From: Pseudomonas laurentiana | GTDB taxonomy: Bacteria; Pseudomonadota; Gammaproteobacteria; Pseudomonadales; Pseudomonadaceae | Reading direction: 5' to 3' | DNA: 43,077 bases | NCBI RefSeq assembly: GCF_014648275.1 | Contig: NZ_BMQU01000028.1 | Span: 1 to 43,077, forward strand | The notes under the pieces: model-generated | What the model was told of the DNA's origin: nothing | The model's input: only the letters and a program-made list of their open reading frames with translations | Database searches by the model: none | Program-made: the position numbers and the translations under genes | Shown: one piece after another, positions 24,989 through 34,057 of the stretch | Position numbering within the stretch: position 1 is the first letter of the stretch | How the letters are laid out: the number at the start of each line of letters is the position of its first letter

Positions 24989-25174
24989 TTAGCGGTCCTC
25001 GTCTCGGTAGCGATCATCATGACGGTGATGACGACGGTCATCCCGGTCTTGCGAATAGCGGCGATCTTGATCGCGCCAGCCATCGTCATCCCGGTCATGG
25101 TAATGGTGGTGATAACAACCGGAGGACGCCAGAAGGGTGGCGATAAGCGCGAATTGTGAAAGGCGAGTCAGCAC
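24989..25174 (-). CDS. Small exported His/Asp/Arg-rich protein
   Basis: 61 residues from a GTG start that has AAGGAA six bases upstream. A hydrophobic leader (LTRLSQFALIATLLASSGC) ends at a Cys that could be a lipobox cysteine, though position -3 (Ser) is atypical. The remainder is almost entirely His, Asp, Arg, Tyr and Glu (CYHHHYHDRDDDGW, RRHHRHDDRYRDEDR), strongly suggestive of metal or proton buffering. It is probably a lipoprotein. Longer readings upstream lack a ribosome-binding site and a leader. Confidence 0.6.
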   Translation of the reverse strand: MLTRLSQFALIATLLASSGCYHHHYHDRDDDGWRDQDRRYSQDRDDRRHHRHDDRYRDEDR

Positions 25175-25324
25175 TGTTGTTTCCTTGATCCGCAGCGCGG
25201 TTTTTAGTTGCAAGGCTCTGACAGTGTTTTCTGTTATTGGTTTCGACGCCGTGAAGGATTTACAACATAGACATCGCGGTTGCATAGAGGGCGGGTTCAA
25301 TGTCCTGTATGAAGCACACAACGT

Positions 25325-25348
25325 AAAAAGGCGCCTATCAAGGCGCCT
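25325..25348 (-). terminator. Terminator of tRNA-Leu
   Basis: On the minus strand AAGGCGCC, loop TTGATA, GGCGCCTT followed by TTT, starting about ten bases beyond the CCA end of the tRNA. Confidence 0.85.
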
Positions 25349-25357
25349 TCTTTAATA

Positions 25358-25442
25358 TGGTGCGAGTGGCGGGACTCGAACCCGCAAGGCTCACGCCGGC
25401 AGATTTTAAGTCTGCTGTGTATACCAATTCCACCACACTCGC
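25358..25442 (-). tRNA. tRNA-Leu (anticodon UAA)
   Basis: An 85-base class II tRNA on the minus strand. The acceptor stem is GCGAGTG/CACTCGC (7 bp, perfect) with discriminator A and encoded CCA. The anticodon stem CAGA/TCTG surrounds loop CTTAAAA, giving anticodon TAA. There is a variable arm (CCGGCGTGAGCC region) and a T-arm with GGTTCGAGTCC. It reads UUA (and UUG by wobble) leucine codons, which are rare in this G+C-rich genome. Confidence 0.97.
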
Positions 25443-25518
25443 ATGCTCGATTTCTTCACTACGGTGCTTCCAGCAAGTAAGCCCGGGTGCAAAATCAAGG
25501 CGCCTTTATAACTCATCG

Positions 25519-25758
25519 TTATATTTGAGTCAACCGGCTAGGGGCTTTTCCCGGCTCGGGCTGTTGCTGCCCAATGCTCTGCGCCACGTCGCGCAGGTCA
25601 TCGATAGACGCCTGTAAGCCTGCTATTCGGCCCTGTACCTCTGTGGCGTCCTGCACATGCACCGAGTGTTGCAGATAGAGCGCATGGCCCGCCAGCGTTG
25701 TTGCGACCTGCTCAAGTTTCTCGGCAGTGTGCTCCAGGTCGTCATGAATTCCTTTCAT
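25519..25758 (-). CDS. Small hypothetical coiled-coil protein
   Basis: 79 residues (MKGIHDDLEHTAEKLEQVAT...), with a heptad pattern through two helical stretches and a Pro/Gln-rich end, and no signal peptide. The ribosome-binding site is poor for this ATG. A TTG at 25776 with GAGGA eight bases upstream would add six residues and is the alternative. A much longer reading through the upstream lipoprotein gene in another frame is a shadow. Confidence 0.5.
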   Translation of the reverse strand: MKGIHDDLEHTAEKLEQVATTLAGHALYLQHSVHVQDATEVQGRIAGLQASIDDLRDVAQSIGQQQPEPGKAPSRLTQI

Positions 25759-25894
25759 CCGTATATCTGATACCAAGACCTTATCCTCTAGTCCTTTATC
25801 GGCAGTCGGCTTTGCTACAGCCGTCGAGGGACTATAGCAAGTTGCCGATGCCTTCAGGTGTTCATTGAGCGTTGGTCTTGAAGCGTTGACGCCG

Positions 25895-26320
25895 TTAGCG
25901 GTTGTAAGCGTACTTGTCGTCGACTTTGCGCTTTTCCAGTGTGTAGTGCTTGATATCGATTTCGTCGCTTTGCAATTGTGCGTCCAGTGAGTCCATTGCC
26001 TTGCGTCGTTGTGAATCGACGTGGGCACGGGTGGCCTGGTAGTTGATGCTCTGTGCGGCATCATAACCACTGACCGGGTCCCAGAATATCGAAACAGGCC
26101 ACAGCAACAGATTGACCACGCCATAGCCGTATGAGCGGCCGTAGAAGGAACCACCACCGGGCAACAAGCCGAGTGCAGCGCCGGTGCCTGGGCTCTTCTC
26201 GCGAACTTCAAGGTTGTTGGCCTCGTAGTAGGCAAGCTCGGCCTTCTGTTGTGAATTCAGGCCCGAGGCACAACCCGCGGTCAATGTGATGAGTGTGGTC
26301 AGGGCAAGTTTACGGAACAT
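25895..26320 (-). CDS. Lipoprotein of unknown function
   Basis: 141 residues. The signal peptide ends in a good lipobox, LTAGC, with the acylated Cys at residue 17. The mature part has a Gly-rich hydrophobic centre (GAALGLLPGGGSFYGRSYGYGVVNLLLWPVSIFWDPVSGYDAA) capable of one membrane-associated segment, then a charged helical C-terminus. It is likely anchored in the outer or inner membrane. No function is recognised, and it shows no operon link to the neighbouring coiled-coil gene beyond shared strand. Confidence 0.8.
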   Translation of the reverse strand: MFRKLALTTLITLTAGCASGLNSQQKAELAYYEANNLEVREKSPGTGAALGLLPGGGSFYGRSYGYGVVNLLLWPVSIFWDPVSGYDAAQSINYQATRAHVDSQRRKAMDSLDAQLQSDEIDIKHYTLEKRKVDDKYAYNR

Positions 26321-26500
26321 TGCGTGCAGATCCCTTTGCAGTGGAAATCAGTGAGTTGAATGAGCCGCCATCGGCGGCGGAAGATCTTAACTCAAGTCCG
26401 CGCGTGCGGTTACTGAATGCGGCGTGCGGGTCTGTTCATTGACATCCTGGGTTGACTGGGCCACTGTTCAGGATAATGGATCCAATCAGGGTGGCAGCCA

Positions 26501-26779
26501 GTGCCTCATCAGGTGTTTGAGCAACGAAGGGAAGGGCGAGGGCCGGTGCGCTGGTATTGGCAACTGCTGTTTGCCAAGGTCTGGCTGGCCGCAGTGTTTT
26601 TACTGCTGAGCCTGGTGGGTATTGCGGTCGTACTGTTCAGGGTCAGTGTTGAAGCCGGTGTACCTGGTGGTCAACGTGTACTGGCGTTCATGGCAGGTAC
26701 CTTCATCCTGGCGCTGTGGATGTGTATTCTGAACATGCTCATGCCAAGACGACGTCCTGAGCAAGAGACACCTCAATAG
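26501..26779 (+). CDS. Small two-helix membrane protein
   Basis: 92 residues from a GTG start with AGGGTGG upstream. Two hydrophobic segments (LLFAKVWLAAVFLLLSLVGIAVVLF and VLAFMAGTFILALWMCILNML) lie between a basic N-terminus and a basic C-terminal tail (PRRRPEQE), suggesting a hairpin with both ends in the cytoplasm. No family recognised. Confidence 0.55.
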   Translation: MPHQVFEQRREGRGPVRWYWQLLFAKVWLAAVFLLLSLVGIAVVLFRVSVEAGVPGGQRVLAFMAGTFILALWMCILNMLMPRRRPEQETPQ

Positions 26780-26929
26780 TGTGCTATTGGCTTCTCGTTC
26801 ATGGGGGCGGCACGTTGTAGCTCAGGGAATGGATTGGCGCGCCTGAGCCCCCCTGAAAGGCATACGGTCCGCGGTCATGGCCAAGTGCTTGGCGACCAAG
26901 CGCATCCGTGCGACTCGAGTCATGGGCTG

Positions 26930-27127
26930 TTAGTGCTGATCGTCTCCTTTCTCTGGTGCTGGGTTGCCAGCCTGGATGCGCTTGAAAATCTCTTCTCGAT
27001 GCACTTGAACATCTTTAGGTGCATCAATGCCGATCCTCACTTGCATCCCTTTGACGCCGAGAATAGTGACCTTGATGTCATCATCGATAACGATGCTTTC
27101 GCCGACCTTTCGGGTGAGTATCAGCAT
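26930..27127 (-). CDS. csrA: Carbon storage regulator CsrA/RsmA family
   Basis: 65-residue RNA-binding dimer that recognises GGA in hairpin loops and usually blocks ribosome binding. It begins [14 protein letters not shown] and contains [18 protein letters not shown] with the conserved Arg of the RNA-binding face; only the acidic tail ([10 protein letters not shown]) is variable. A perfect AAGGAG ribosome-binding site sets the start. Pseudomonas carries several paralogues (RsmA, RsmE and others); the KVGESI wording is closer to RsmE-like copies, but I cannot assign it firmly. The 307 bases between this gene and modC hold no convincing gene. Confidence 0.95.
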   Translation of the reverse strand: MLILTRKVGESIVIDDDIKVTILGVKGMQVRIGIDAPKDVQVHREEIFKRIQAGNPAPEKGDDQH

Positions 27128-27187
27128 GTATTTCTCCTTGGTAGCTTGAGTTGCCTGGCAAGGTTGTCGCCTAGGCCGGTTGCGCAC

Positions 27188-27193
27188 TATATG
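27188..27193 (-). promoter_or_regulatory. Candidate -10 of a csrA promoter
   Basis: TATAGT on the minus strand about 60 bases before the csrA ATG, with no good -35, as in stationary-phase promoters. A second TATAAT lies further upstream on the same strand (27417-27412), next to the end of modC. Either or both could serve csrA. Confidence 0.35.
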
Positions 27194-27434
27194 CGCTTCC
27201 TCTTTCCTTTATTAAAGACGCATTCGTTGAAAATAAATTCTCCGAGCAAAGATTCTGCTGCGTGTCTTTAGTCGCAGGAGGCGACTGGGCGGATGCAAAC
27301 GTACGAACGCACCTTGCCCGCAGACGCAAGCATAGGGGGGTTCGACGAATATGGGAAATTTCTCTGCTAAGCATGAGCAAAATCTTAATTTGCCGTATCT
27401 CTCAGCCGAAAATTATACAGCGTTGCGACAGTGA

Positions 27435-28523
27435 TCAACCGAGCAAGGCCACTGATTTAATTTGAGCCCAAAGCTGTTGCCCTTCGTGGATGCCCAGTTG
27501 GTCGTAGGAGAACCGAGTGATGCGCGCCAGTAATGGTGTGCCTCCGGCATCCAGGCTCAGCAGTACGTGAGCGTCATTGTCTGCAGCGCGTTGCTGGCCG
27601 ACACGTACAGGTAAACGATTGAGAATACTGGAGTGATCGTTTTCGACCAGGCTGAGGCTGACATCACGGGCACGAACCTTGAGCCTCAGGCGGTCCCCAA
27701 TCGCCAGGGGCGCATGAGTGACGCGCAGGTGTAACGCGGTACCGGGTACGTGCAGGCTGAGCAATCGATAGGCCGGGTCATAACTGGCGACGTTCCCTTC
27801 GATGATGACCCCGGCATCTTCTTCCTGGGCCAGAGGCAGGTCGATGCGGGCCAGTGTTGGCGCCAAGGCACCGCTGGCCAGGACGTTGCCCTGTTCAATG
27901 ATCACCAGGTGATCGGCCAGTCGGGTCACTTCGTCCAGCGCGTGACTGACGTAGACCAGAGGGATTTCCAGCTCATCGTGCAGGCGTTCAAGGTACGGCA
28001 GGATCTCACGCTTGCGCGGTACATCGAGTGATGCGAGCGGTTCATCCATCAACAGTAGCTGCGGGCTGGTCAACAACGCGCGAGCAATGCCCACGCGCTG
28101 CCGTTCTCCCCCTGATAGGGTGTCAGGCTGGCGCTCAAGCAGGTGGCGGATGCCGAGCAGTTCGCAGGCTTGCTCGAACGCCACTTTGCGCTCGCGGGGG
28201 GGCGTGCGGCGTTGTCCGAACTCCAGATTGCTGCGCACGGACAGGTGGGTGAACAGGCTGGCTTCCTGGAACACGTAGCCAATGGAGCGGCGGTGCGCGG
28301 GCAGGAAGTACTGTCGGCGGGAGTCTTGCCAGACCACGCCATTGACTTCGATATAGGCCTCGTCTGCCCGCTCAAGACCGGCCAGGCAACGCAGGCAGGT
28401 TGTCTTGCCGGAGCCAGAGTGGCCGAACAGGGCGCTGATTCCACGGCCAGGCAATTGCAGGTCGACATTCAGTTCAAAGGCTTTCCAGGCCAGTTTCAAG
28501 CGGGCATGAATCATGGGTTGCAT
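27435..28523 (-). CDS. modC: Molybdate ABC transporter ATP-binding protein
   Basis: 362-residue ATPase that powers molybdate import through ModB. The Walker A GHSGSGKT is at 34-41, the ABC signature LSGGERQR at 136-143 and the Walker B LLLMDEP at 156-162. A C-terminal molybdate-binding (TOBE/mop) domain covers roughly residues 290-360 and contains RLPVRVG and a second beta unit. GGAG lies six bases before the ATG, which follows the modB stop by two bases. It is the last gene of modABC. No intrinsic terminator was found right after it. Confidence 0.96.
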   Translation of the reverse strand: MQPMIHARLKLAWKAFELNVDLQLPGRGISALFGHSGSGKTTCLRCLAGLERADEAYIEVNGVVWQDSRRQYFLPAHRRSIGYVFQEASLFTHLSVRSNLEFGQRRTPPRERKVAFEQACELLGIRHLLERQPDTLSGGERQRVGIARALLTSPQLLLMDEPLASLDVPRKREILPYLERLHDELEIPLVYVSHALDEVTRLADHLVIIEQGNVLASGALAPTLARIDLPLAQEEDAGVIIEGNVASYDPAYRLLSLHVPGTALHLRVTHAPLAIGDRLRLKVRARDVSLSLVENDHSSILNRLPVRVGQQRAADNDAHVLLSLDAGGTPLLARITRFSYDQLGIHEGQQLWAQIKSVALLG

Positions 28524-28525
28524 GC

Positions 28526-29205
28526 TTAGCTCCAGCTTGGCTTTTCGCGACGGCTGGCGTAGAGCGCCAGCAACACCACGAAGGAAAATACCAACATGGC
28601 GCCAGCCAGCCAGTGGGCTTGCAGGTAGTCCATGGCTTCAACATGGTCGTAGATCTGCACTGAAACCACGCGTGTCTTGTCGGGAATATTGCCGCCGATC
28701 ATCAGCACCACACCGAACTCGCCGACGGTGTGAGCGAAACCAAGAATACTGGCAGTGATGAAGCCGGGTTTGGCCAGTGGCAGCACCACGCTGAAAAAGG
28801 TGTCCCATGGCCCGGCGCGCAAGGTTGCTGCGACCTCCAGCGGGCGTTCGCCGATGGCGCTGAACGCGTTTTGCAGCGGTTGCACGACAAAGGGCATCGA
28901 GTAGATTACCGAGCCGATCACCAGGCCGCTGAAGCTGAACACCACCGTGCCCAGCCCGAGTGCCTGGGTGGCCTGGCCGATCAAGCCGTTGGGGCCCATT
29001 GCCAGCAGCAGGTAGAAGCCGATGACAGTGGGCGGAAGCACCAGAGGCAGGGCGACGATAGCCCCGACCGGTCCGCGCAGCCACGAACGGGTGCGCGCCA
29101 GCCACCAGGCGATGGGTGTGCCAACGATCAGCAAAATCAGGGTGGTCAGGCTGGCCAGCTTGAAGGTCAGCCAGATAGCGGCAAGGTCGTTGGCATCCAG
29201 CGGCA

Positions 29206-29206
<1 letters not shown>
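28526..29206 (-). CDS. modB: Molybdate ABC transporter permease
   Basis: 226-residue inner-membrane channel with five to six hydrophobic segments. It contains [15 protein letters not shown] and the [25 protein letters not shown] stretch, including the EAA-type loop that docks on ModC ([25 protein letters not shown]). The start codon shares one base with the modA stop (TAATG), so translation is coupled. Confidence 0.96.
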
Positions 29207-30045
<839 letters not shown>

Positions 30046-31119
30046 TCAGCGCGCGAGGAGCGCCAGGGCCTTGTCCGCCAACTGTCGGGTGAGTTGTGCA
30101 GCCGGCAGTTCGACGCCCAGCCGCAGCGCCTGGCCAGACCACAGGTTGCTGAAGTCGGTATTGCCCTTGGGTTCGCTGATTGCCCGCAGCGGCATCAAGG
30201 CCCCGCCTGCCAATGGAAAGGCCGGGGCTACGGGGTTCATTGGGCCGAGCTCGCGCATGATGCGGGTGGTAATCCCGCGGGCCGGGCGCCCGGTGAACAG
30301 GTTGGTCAGGGCCGTATCGCTTTCCGCATGGGTGTGCAGGGCCTGACGATGGGCGGCCGAGATCTTCGCTTCCGGGCAGAACAAGTAGGCGGTTCCCATC
30401 TGCACGGCCGAAGCCCCCAGCGCAAACGCTGCAACGATGCCGCGTGCGTCGCCAATACCACCCGCGGCAATGACCGGAACCTGCACGGCATCGACGACTT
30501 GGGGGACCAGTGCCAGCGTCCCGACCTGGGTATTCAGGTCGCTGCTGAGGAACATGCCACGGTGCCCGCCGGCTTCATACCCCATGGCAATGATCGCATC
30601 GCAACCCTGCTGTTCCAGCCACACGGCTTCAGCGACGGTCGTTGCGCTCGACAACACCTTGGCGCCTGTTGCCTTGACCCGTTTTACCAGCTCGGCGTCG
30701 GGCAGGCCGAAGTGGAAGCTGACGACCGCCGGGCGGAACTCTTCCACCAGGGCGCAGGTTGCGGCATCAAAAGGGGCGCGGTTCGAAACCGGGGTCGGTG
30801 CATCGAAATCGGCACCCAAGGCGTCGTAATACGGTTTTAATGCCTGCTTCCAGCGCACATCGCGTTCACTGTCGGGGGTTGGCGCGCGGTGGCAGAAAAA
30901 GTTGACGTTAAGCGGGCGTTGGCTGGCCTGGGAAAATGCCTGCAGCTCTTGGCGCATCTGCTCGATGCTCAGGGTTGCGCAGGGCAGGGAACCCAGGCCG
31001 CCAGCGTTACTGACGGCAATGGCCATGGCTGACCCTGTAGAACCGGCCATCGGCGCCTGGATAATGGGCAGTTCGATGCCCAGCAAATCGAGGATACGGT
31101 TGTCTGGCCATTGGCTCAT
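30046..31119 (-). CDS. Nitronate monooxygenase
   Basis: 357-residue FMN-dependent nitronate monooxygenase (formerly 2-nitropropane dioxygenase), oxidising alkyl nitronates such as propionate-3-nitronate. It shows LPIIQAPMAGSTG at the N-terminus, NVNFFCHRAP, VSFHFGLP with a His typical of class I enzymes, DAIIAMGYEAGGHRG, PVIAAGGIGD and GASAVQMGTAYLFCPEA, the TIM-barrel FMN phosphate-binding region. The start MSQWPDNR has GGAG upstream; the roughly 47 extra residues of a longer reading are not family sequence. The upstream 56-residue gene is on the same strand and may share the transcript. Confidence 0.92.
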   Translation of the reverse strand: MSQWPDNRILDLLGIELPIIQAPMAGSTGSAMAIAVSNAGGLGSLPCATLSIEQMRQELQAFSQASQRPLNVNFFCHRAPTPDSERDVRWKQALKPYYDALGADFDAPTPVSNRAPFDAATCALVEEFRPAVVSFHFGLPDAELVKRVKATGAKVLSSATTVAEAVWLEQQGCDAIIAMGYEAGGHRGMFLSSDLNTQVGTLALVPQVVDAVQVPVIAAGGIGDARGIVAAFALGASAVQMGTAYLFCPEAKISAAHRQALHTHAESDTALTNLFTGRPARGITTRIMRELGPMNPVAPAFPLAGGALMPLRAISEPKGNTDFSNLWSGQALRLGVELPAAQLTRQLADKALALLAR

Positions 31120-31162
31120 TGCCGGGTACTCCATGTAGCGTGATGGACGGTCCTGCCAGGGG

Positions 31163-31333
31163 TTACAGCGCGCGCGTGACGCGAATTTCAGTGATGCGCT
31201 CGGCGTCCTCGCCATGCATCGCCTTGAGTGCGGCCTGGGCCTGTTCGAGCGAGTCATCACTCAGTTGGGCAAAGTCCCAGCGGCGTTGGTCGTCGAGTTT
31301 GTAGTGGATGACGTATTTGCGCGTGTCGCTCAT
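31163..31333 (-). CDS. Small hypothetical protein (56 aa)
   Basis: 56 residues beginning MSDTRKYVIHYKLDDQRRW and ending EIRVTRAL, an alpha/beta pattern with a basic and aromatic-rich first strand. It lies in a gap of exactly its own length between the nitronate monooxygenase gene and the DUF1883 gene, all on the same strand, which supports it being real. The ribosome-binding site is weak (GAG). Function unknown. Confidence 0.6.
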   Translation of the reverse strand: MSDTRKYVIHYKLDDQRRWDFAQLSDDSLEQAQAALKAMHGEDAERITEIRVTRAL

Positions 31334-31335
31334 GT

Positions 31336-31641
31336 TCAGCTCAGCTTTGAAGAAGATCGACGGATGATCTTGATGGAATGGGTGAAGGTCGTCTTGCGCG
31401 CGGCGGCGTTGTTCAGGCGCGGGCCCGCTGTGTCGAGGGTGATGTTCCAGAAGCCGGAACTGGGTACCGTGATTTTTGCCGGGAAGCGGTCAAAGGCACC
31501 GCCATGATAAGTGTGGCGGCCACCGTTCTTGAAGCTGCGGAAGTTGGCATCGCTCATCAGGCGAATATTGCAGCGCTGGGAACACTCGATAACGACGATA
31601 TCGTCTTCATTGAGGTGCTCGCGCCGGTGTACAAATTTCAT
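31336..31641 (-). CDS. DUF1883 domain protein
   Basis: 101 residues starting MKFVHRREHLNEDDIVVIEC. SQRCNIRLMSDANFRSFKNG and FPAKITVPSSGFWNITLDT follow, the full DUF1883 pattern: a small beta-sandwich. The upstream GGAGAG sets the start; the reading continues far upstream in frame but without family sequence. It is one or two bases from the next downstream gene, so these two and the monooxygenase may form one operon. The function of DUF1883 is unknown to me. Confidence 0.85.
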   Translation of the reverse strand: MKFVHRREHLNEDDIVVIECSQRCNIRLMSDANFRSFKNGGRHTYHGGAFDRFPAKITVPSSGFWNITLDTAGPRLNNAAARKTTFTHSIKIIRRSSSKLS

Positions 31642-31795
31642 GTGACTCTCCGCAACGGAACTTTTCGCAAACCAAAACGATACCACGATGTCGGTTACAC
31701 TGTCGGCTCTCGCGCCAGACGTAGGAGAAATCTGCCAATCAAGGGAGCAAATCTGTCGGCGCGTGGTCAGAGTCCTTTTCGATGGAGTGGTATTG

Positions 31796-32146
31796 ATGAG
31801 ATGGCTTGTTCCAGCGTTGGCAGTAACGCTGACGGGTTGTGCGAGTGTGGCGGAGCTTGAGCAAACCCCCGAGACCCTGGATGTTATTTCTGGCAAATCG
31901 CCCCAGGAATACGCCCGTTGCGTCCAGCAGAAGCTGGCCGGCAGTCGTGAACCCTTGCAGTTGGAAGAGCGCCATGATGGGGTTCGCTTGATTGTGCCGC
32001 AGAAACTTTCCGCCGGGCCAGCAGCGGTGTTCCATATCCAGAAACGCGGCAGCGGCAGCAGCATCAAGCTGTATGAGCGGCTGAACAACTTCCCACTGCG
32101 TTTGGGGGATGTGAAGACCGCCGCCACGAACTGTATTTCGGGCTGA
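31796..32146 (+). CDS. Small lipoprotein
   Basis: 116 residues with a lipoprotein signal MRWLVPALAVTLTGC (acylated Cys at residue 15). The mature domain, of about 100 residues, has an IP/LIVPQKLSAGPAAVFHIQKRG beta region and two further Cys (RCVQQKL and the TNCISG end) that could form a disulfide. GGAG precedes the ATG. No family is recognised. It is divergent from the DUF1883 gene, leaving about 155 bases for two promoters. Confidence 0.75.
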   Translation: MRWLVPALAVTLTGCASVAELEQTPETLDVISGKSPQEYARCVQQKLAGSREPLQLEERHDGVRLIVPQKLSAGPAAVFHIQKRGSGSSIKLYERLNNFPLRLGDVKTAATNCISG

Positions 32147-32238
32147 GGCTGGTGTTCCGATGATGACTACCCGATAAGGCCGCTCTGCCTGATCGCTCTC
32201 CTTTTCTAGAACAGACGCGACGTTTGTAGCTGATGGCA

Positions 32239-32253
32239 GATAGGCCTACTATC
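32239..32253. promoter_or_regulatory. Palindrome and candidate promoter before the cytochrome pair
   Basis: GATAG-GCCTA-CTATC is a 15-base inverted repeat overlapping the -10 of a candidate promoter: -35 TTGTAG (32224-32229), 17-base spacer, -10 TACTAT (32247-32252). It may be an operator controlling the tsdB-tsdA-like genes. Confidence 0.4.
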
Positions 32254-32306
32254 CATAGGCTTATATTTTGTGCGTCTAAGCTTATAACTAGAAAATGGAG
32301 TTCGTG

Positions 32307-32957
32307 ATGATCCCACTGGATCGAATCCTGGTGAGTGGCGCGCTGCTGCTCTCGCTTCAGATCGCGCAGGCTACGGAAGGCCGGACGGTTTTTACTCAAG
32401 GCGGCCAGAACCCTGCTGCCATGGCCTGTATAGGCTGTCATGGCGCGGATGGCATGGGTATGGCCGCGGCTGGTTTTCCGCGTTTGGCAGGATTGCCTGC
32501 CGGCTACCTGAGCAAGCAGTTGGCCGACTTCCGCAGTGGCAGTCGCAAGAACCCGATCATGGAGCCGCTGGCCAAGGCCCTGAGCGACTCGGAAATTCAG
32601 TCGGTCAGCGCTGCGCTGGCCGCCATGCCCACGCCCAAGACACCTGTTGTCCGTCGCCAGCAGATGGCGAGTAGTCCGGACGAGAAACTGGCACTGTACG
32701 GCGATTGGTCGCGTGGTATTCCTGGCTGTGTTCAGTGCCATGGCCCCGGCGGTTTGGGCGTCGGCGAACATTTCCCGCCATTGGTGCATCAACCGGCCAG
32801 CTATCTGGTTGCACAGCTCAATGCCTGGCGAGACGGCACCCGTAGCAACGATACGAACCAGCTTATGGTTGGCGTCGCCAAGGCCCTGAACGACGAAGAG
32901 GTCAAGGCGGTGGCGGATTACTTTGCCAACCGTATCGGCCAGGAGGGCACGCAATGA
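32307..32957 (+). CDS. Dihaem cytochrome c (TsdB-like)
   Basis: 216-residue exported protein with a signal peptide (ILVSGALLLSLQIAQA) and two class I cytochrome c domains of about 100 residues each, with haem motifs CIGCH at 41-45 and CVQCH at 141-145. The tandem-domain design and the overlap with the next gene match TsdB, the electron acceptor of thiosulfate dehydrogenase TsdA. Cytochrome c4 has the same tandem form and is the alternative. The ATG chosen has GGAG six bases upstream; an ATG four codons earlier is less well placed. The stop overlaps the next ATG (ATGA). Confidence 0.85.
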   Translation: MIPLDRILVSGALLLSLQIAQATEGRTVFTQGGQNPAAMACIGCHGADGMGMAAAGFPRLAGLPAGYLSKQLADFRSGSRKNPIMEPLAKALSDSEIQSVSAALAAMPTPKTPVVRRQQMASSPDEKLALYGDWSRGIPGCVQCHGPGGLGVGEHFPPLVHQPASYLVAQLNAWRDGTRSNDTNQLMVGVAKALNDEEVKAVADYFANRIGQEGTQ

Positions 32958-33868
32958 CGCGCTTTATGCTGACCTTGCTGGCGTTGGGCATGGGTAATGC
33001 GCAGGCCGCGCAGATCGTCATGGAGGATCAGTCCCAGTTGAAGGTGCTGCCCGCCAGCGCAGCTGCGGCCTTCAGCCCGCCCGCCGAAAGCGAACTGCCG
33101 GACAATGCGTTTGGCAAGATGGTTCGCGAGGGCCATGCCTTGTTCGTCGATACCCGGCGACTGATGCCGAACAACGTCGGCAATGGTCTCAATTGCAGTA
33201 ACTGCCACCTTGACCAGGGGCGCATGGCTAACTCGGCACCGTTGTGGGGTGCGTACCCCATGTACCCGGCCTATCGCAAGAAAAACGACAAGGTCAACAC
33301 GTTCGCCGAGCGTATCCAGGGGTGTTTCCAATTCAGCATGAATGGCAAGCCACCTGCCGCGGACAGCCCTGAGATGACGGCGTTGTCGGTCTATGCCTAT
33401 TGGCTGGCCAGCAAGGCGCCGATTGGCGTCGAAATGCCTGGGCGTGGTTACCCGGATGTGCCGCAACCTGCCCAGGGGTACGATTTCGGTCGGGGTGAGC
33501 AGGTCTACAAGGACCAGTGCGCGGTGTGTCACGGCAGTCATGGTGAGGGCCAGAGCGTCGCCAATGACTATGTGATGCCGCCACTTTGGGGCAAGGATTC
33601 CTATAACTGGGGCGCGGGCATGCACCGGATCAATACTGCTACCTCATTCATCAAGCACAATATGCCGTTGGGCAAGCCCGGTAGCCTCTCCGATCAGCAA
33701 GCCTGGGACGTGGCGGCGTACATCAACAAACACGAACGGCCCCAGGATCCCCGGTTGATCGAAGGCTCGATCGAGAAGACCCGCCTGAAGTTTCATGCCA
33801 ATGACGGGGTAAACCTGTATGGGCAGAAGGTCGAGGGTGTATTGATCGGTCAAGGTACGGGTAAGTAA
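32954..33868 (+). CDS. Thiosulfate dehydrogenase-like dihaem cytochrome (TsdA-like)
   Basis: 304-residue periplasmic dihaem cytochrome with signal peptide (MLTLLALGMGNAQA). The haem motifs are CSNCH at 81-85 and CAVCH at 189-193. Cys124 in IQGCFQFSMNG sits where TsdA proteins carry the axial Cys ligand of the active-site haem. NCHLDQGRMANSAPLWGAYP is also TsdA-like. TsdA joins two thiosulfates into tetrathionate, or runs in reverse. The direction and physiological substrate here cannot be told. It is translationally coupled to the TsdB-like gene. Confidence 0.85.
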   Translation: MTRFMLTLLALGMGNAQAAQIVMEDQSQLKVLPASAAAAFSPPAESELPDNAFGKMVREGHALFVDTRRLMPNNVGNGLNCSNCHLDQGRMANSAPLWGAYPMYPAYRKKNDKVNTFAERIQGCFQFSMNGKPPAADSPEMTALSVYAYWLASKAPIGVEMPGRGYPDVPQPAQGYDFGRGEQVYKDQCAVCHGSHGEGQSVANDYVMPPLWGKDSYNWGAGMHRINTATSFIKHNMPLGKPGSLSDQQAWDVAAYINKHERPQDPRLIEGSIEKTRLKFHANDGVNLYGQKVEGVLIGQGTGK

Positions 33869-33886
33869 GCTCAGCCCTTGCCATTG

Positions 33887-33916
33887 TGCGCCTGCCGACA
33901 GGTATCGGCAGGCGCA
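33887..33916 (+). terminator. Hairpin after the tsdA-like gene
   Basis: TGCGCCTGCCGA, loop CAGGTA, TCGGCAGGCGCA: a perfect 12-bp stem followed by ATATTTA, 18 bases beyond the stop. Probable terminator with a weak U-run. Confidence 0.75.
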
Positions 33917-34057
33917 ATATTTACGTGGCCAGGGAACTATCTACACTGGTATTTCTCTATTTGGCATCGGCCAACCATGGGTGGGGCATTGTAAGGTGAC
34001 CGCCGCCTGATTAGACTGCGCCGAATTTCGTACGCACAGCCCTTGTTAAGGACTTTT

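Noticed and set aside
25357-25617. Plus-strand frame starting MVRVAGLEPARLTPADF
   Set aside because: This is the well-known spurious protein produced by reading antisense through a tRNA-Leu gene.
26801-27271. Plus-strand frame opposite csrA
   Set aside because: Antisense to a certain CsrA gene; no domain and no ribosome-binding site.
27171-27434. Short minus-strand frame and GGA-bearing hairpin (27270-27286, plus strand) between csrA and modC
   Set aside because: The frame has no convincing composition or start. The hairpin AGTCGC-AGGAG-GCGACT would show GGA only in a plus-strand RNA, for which neither promoter nor terminator is visible.
31642-32127. Upstream extension of the DUF1883 gene
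   Set aside because: The open frame continues but the family sequence starts at MKFVHRREH, which has its own GGAGAG; the extension lies opposite the lipoprotein gene.
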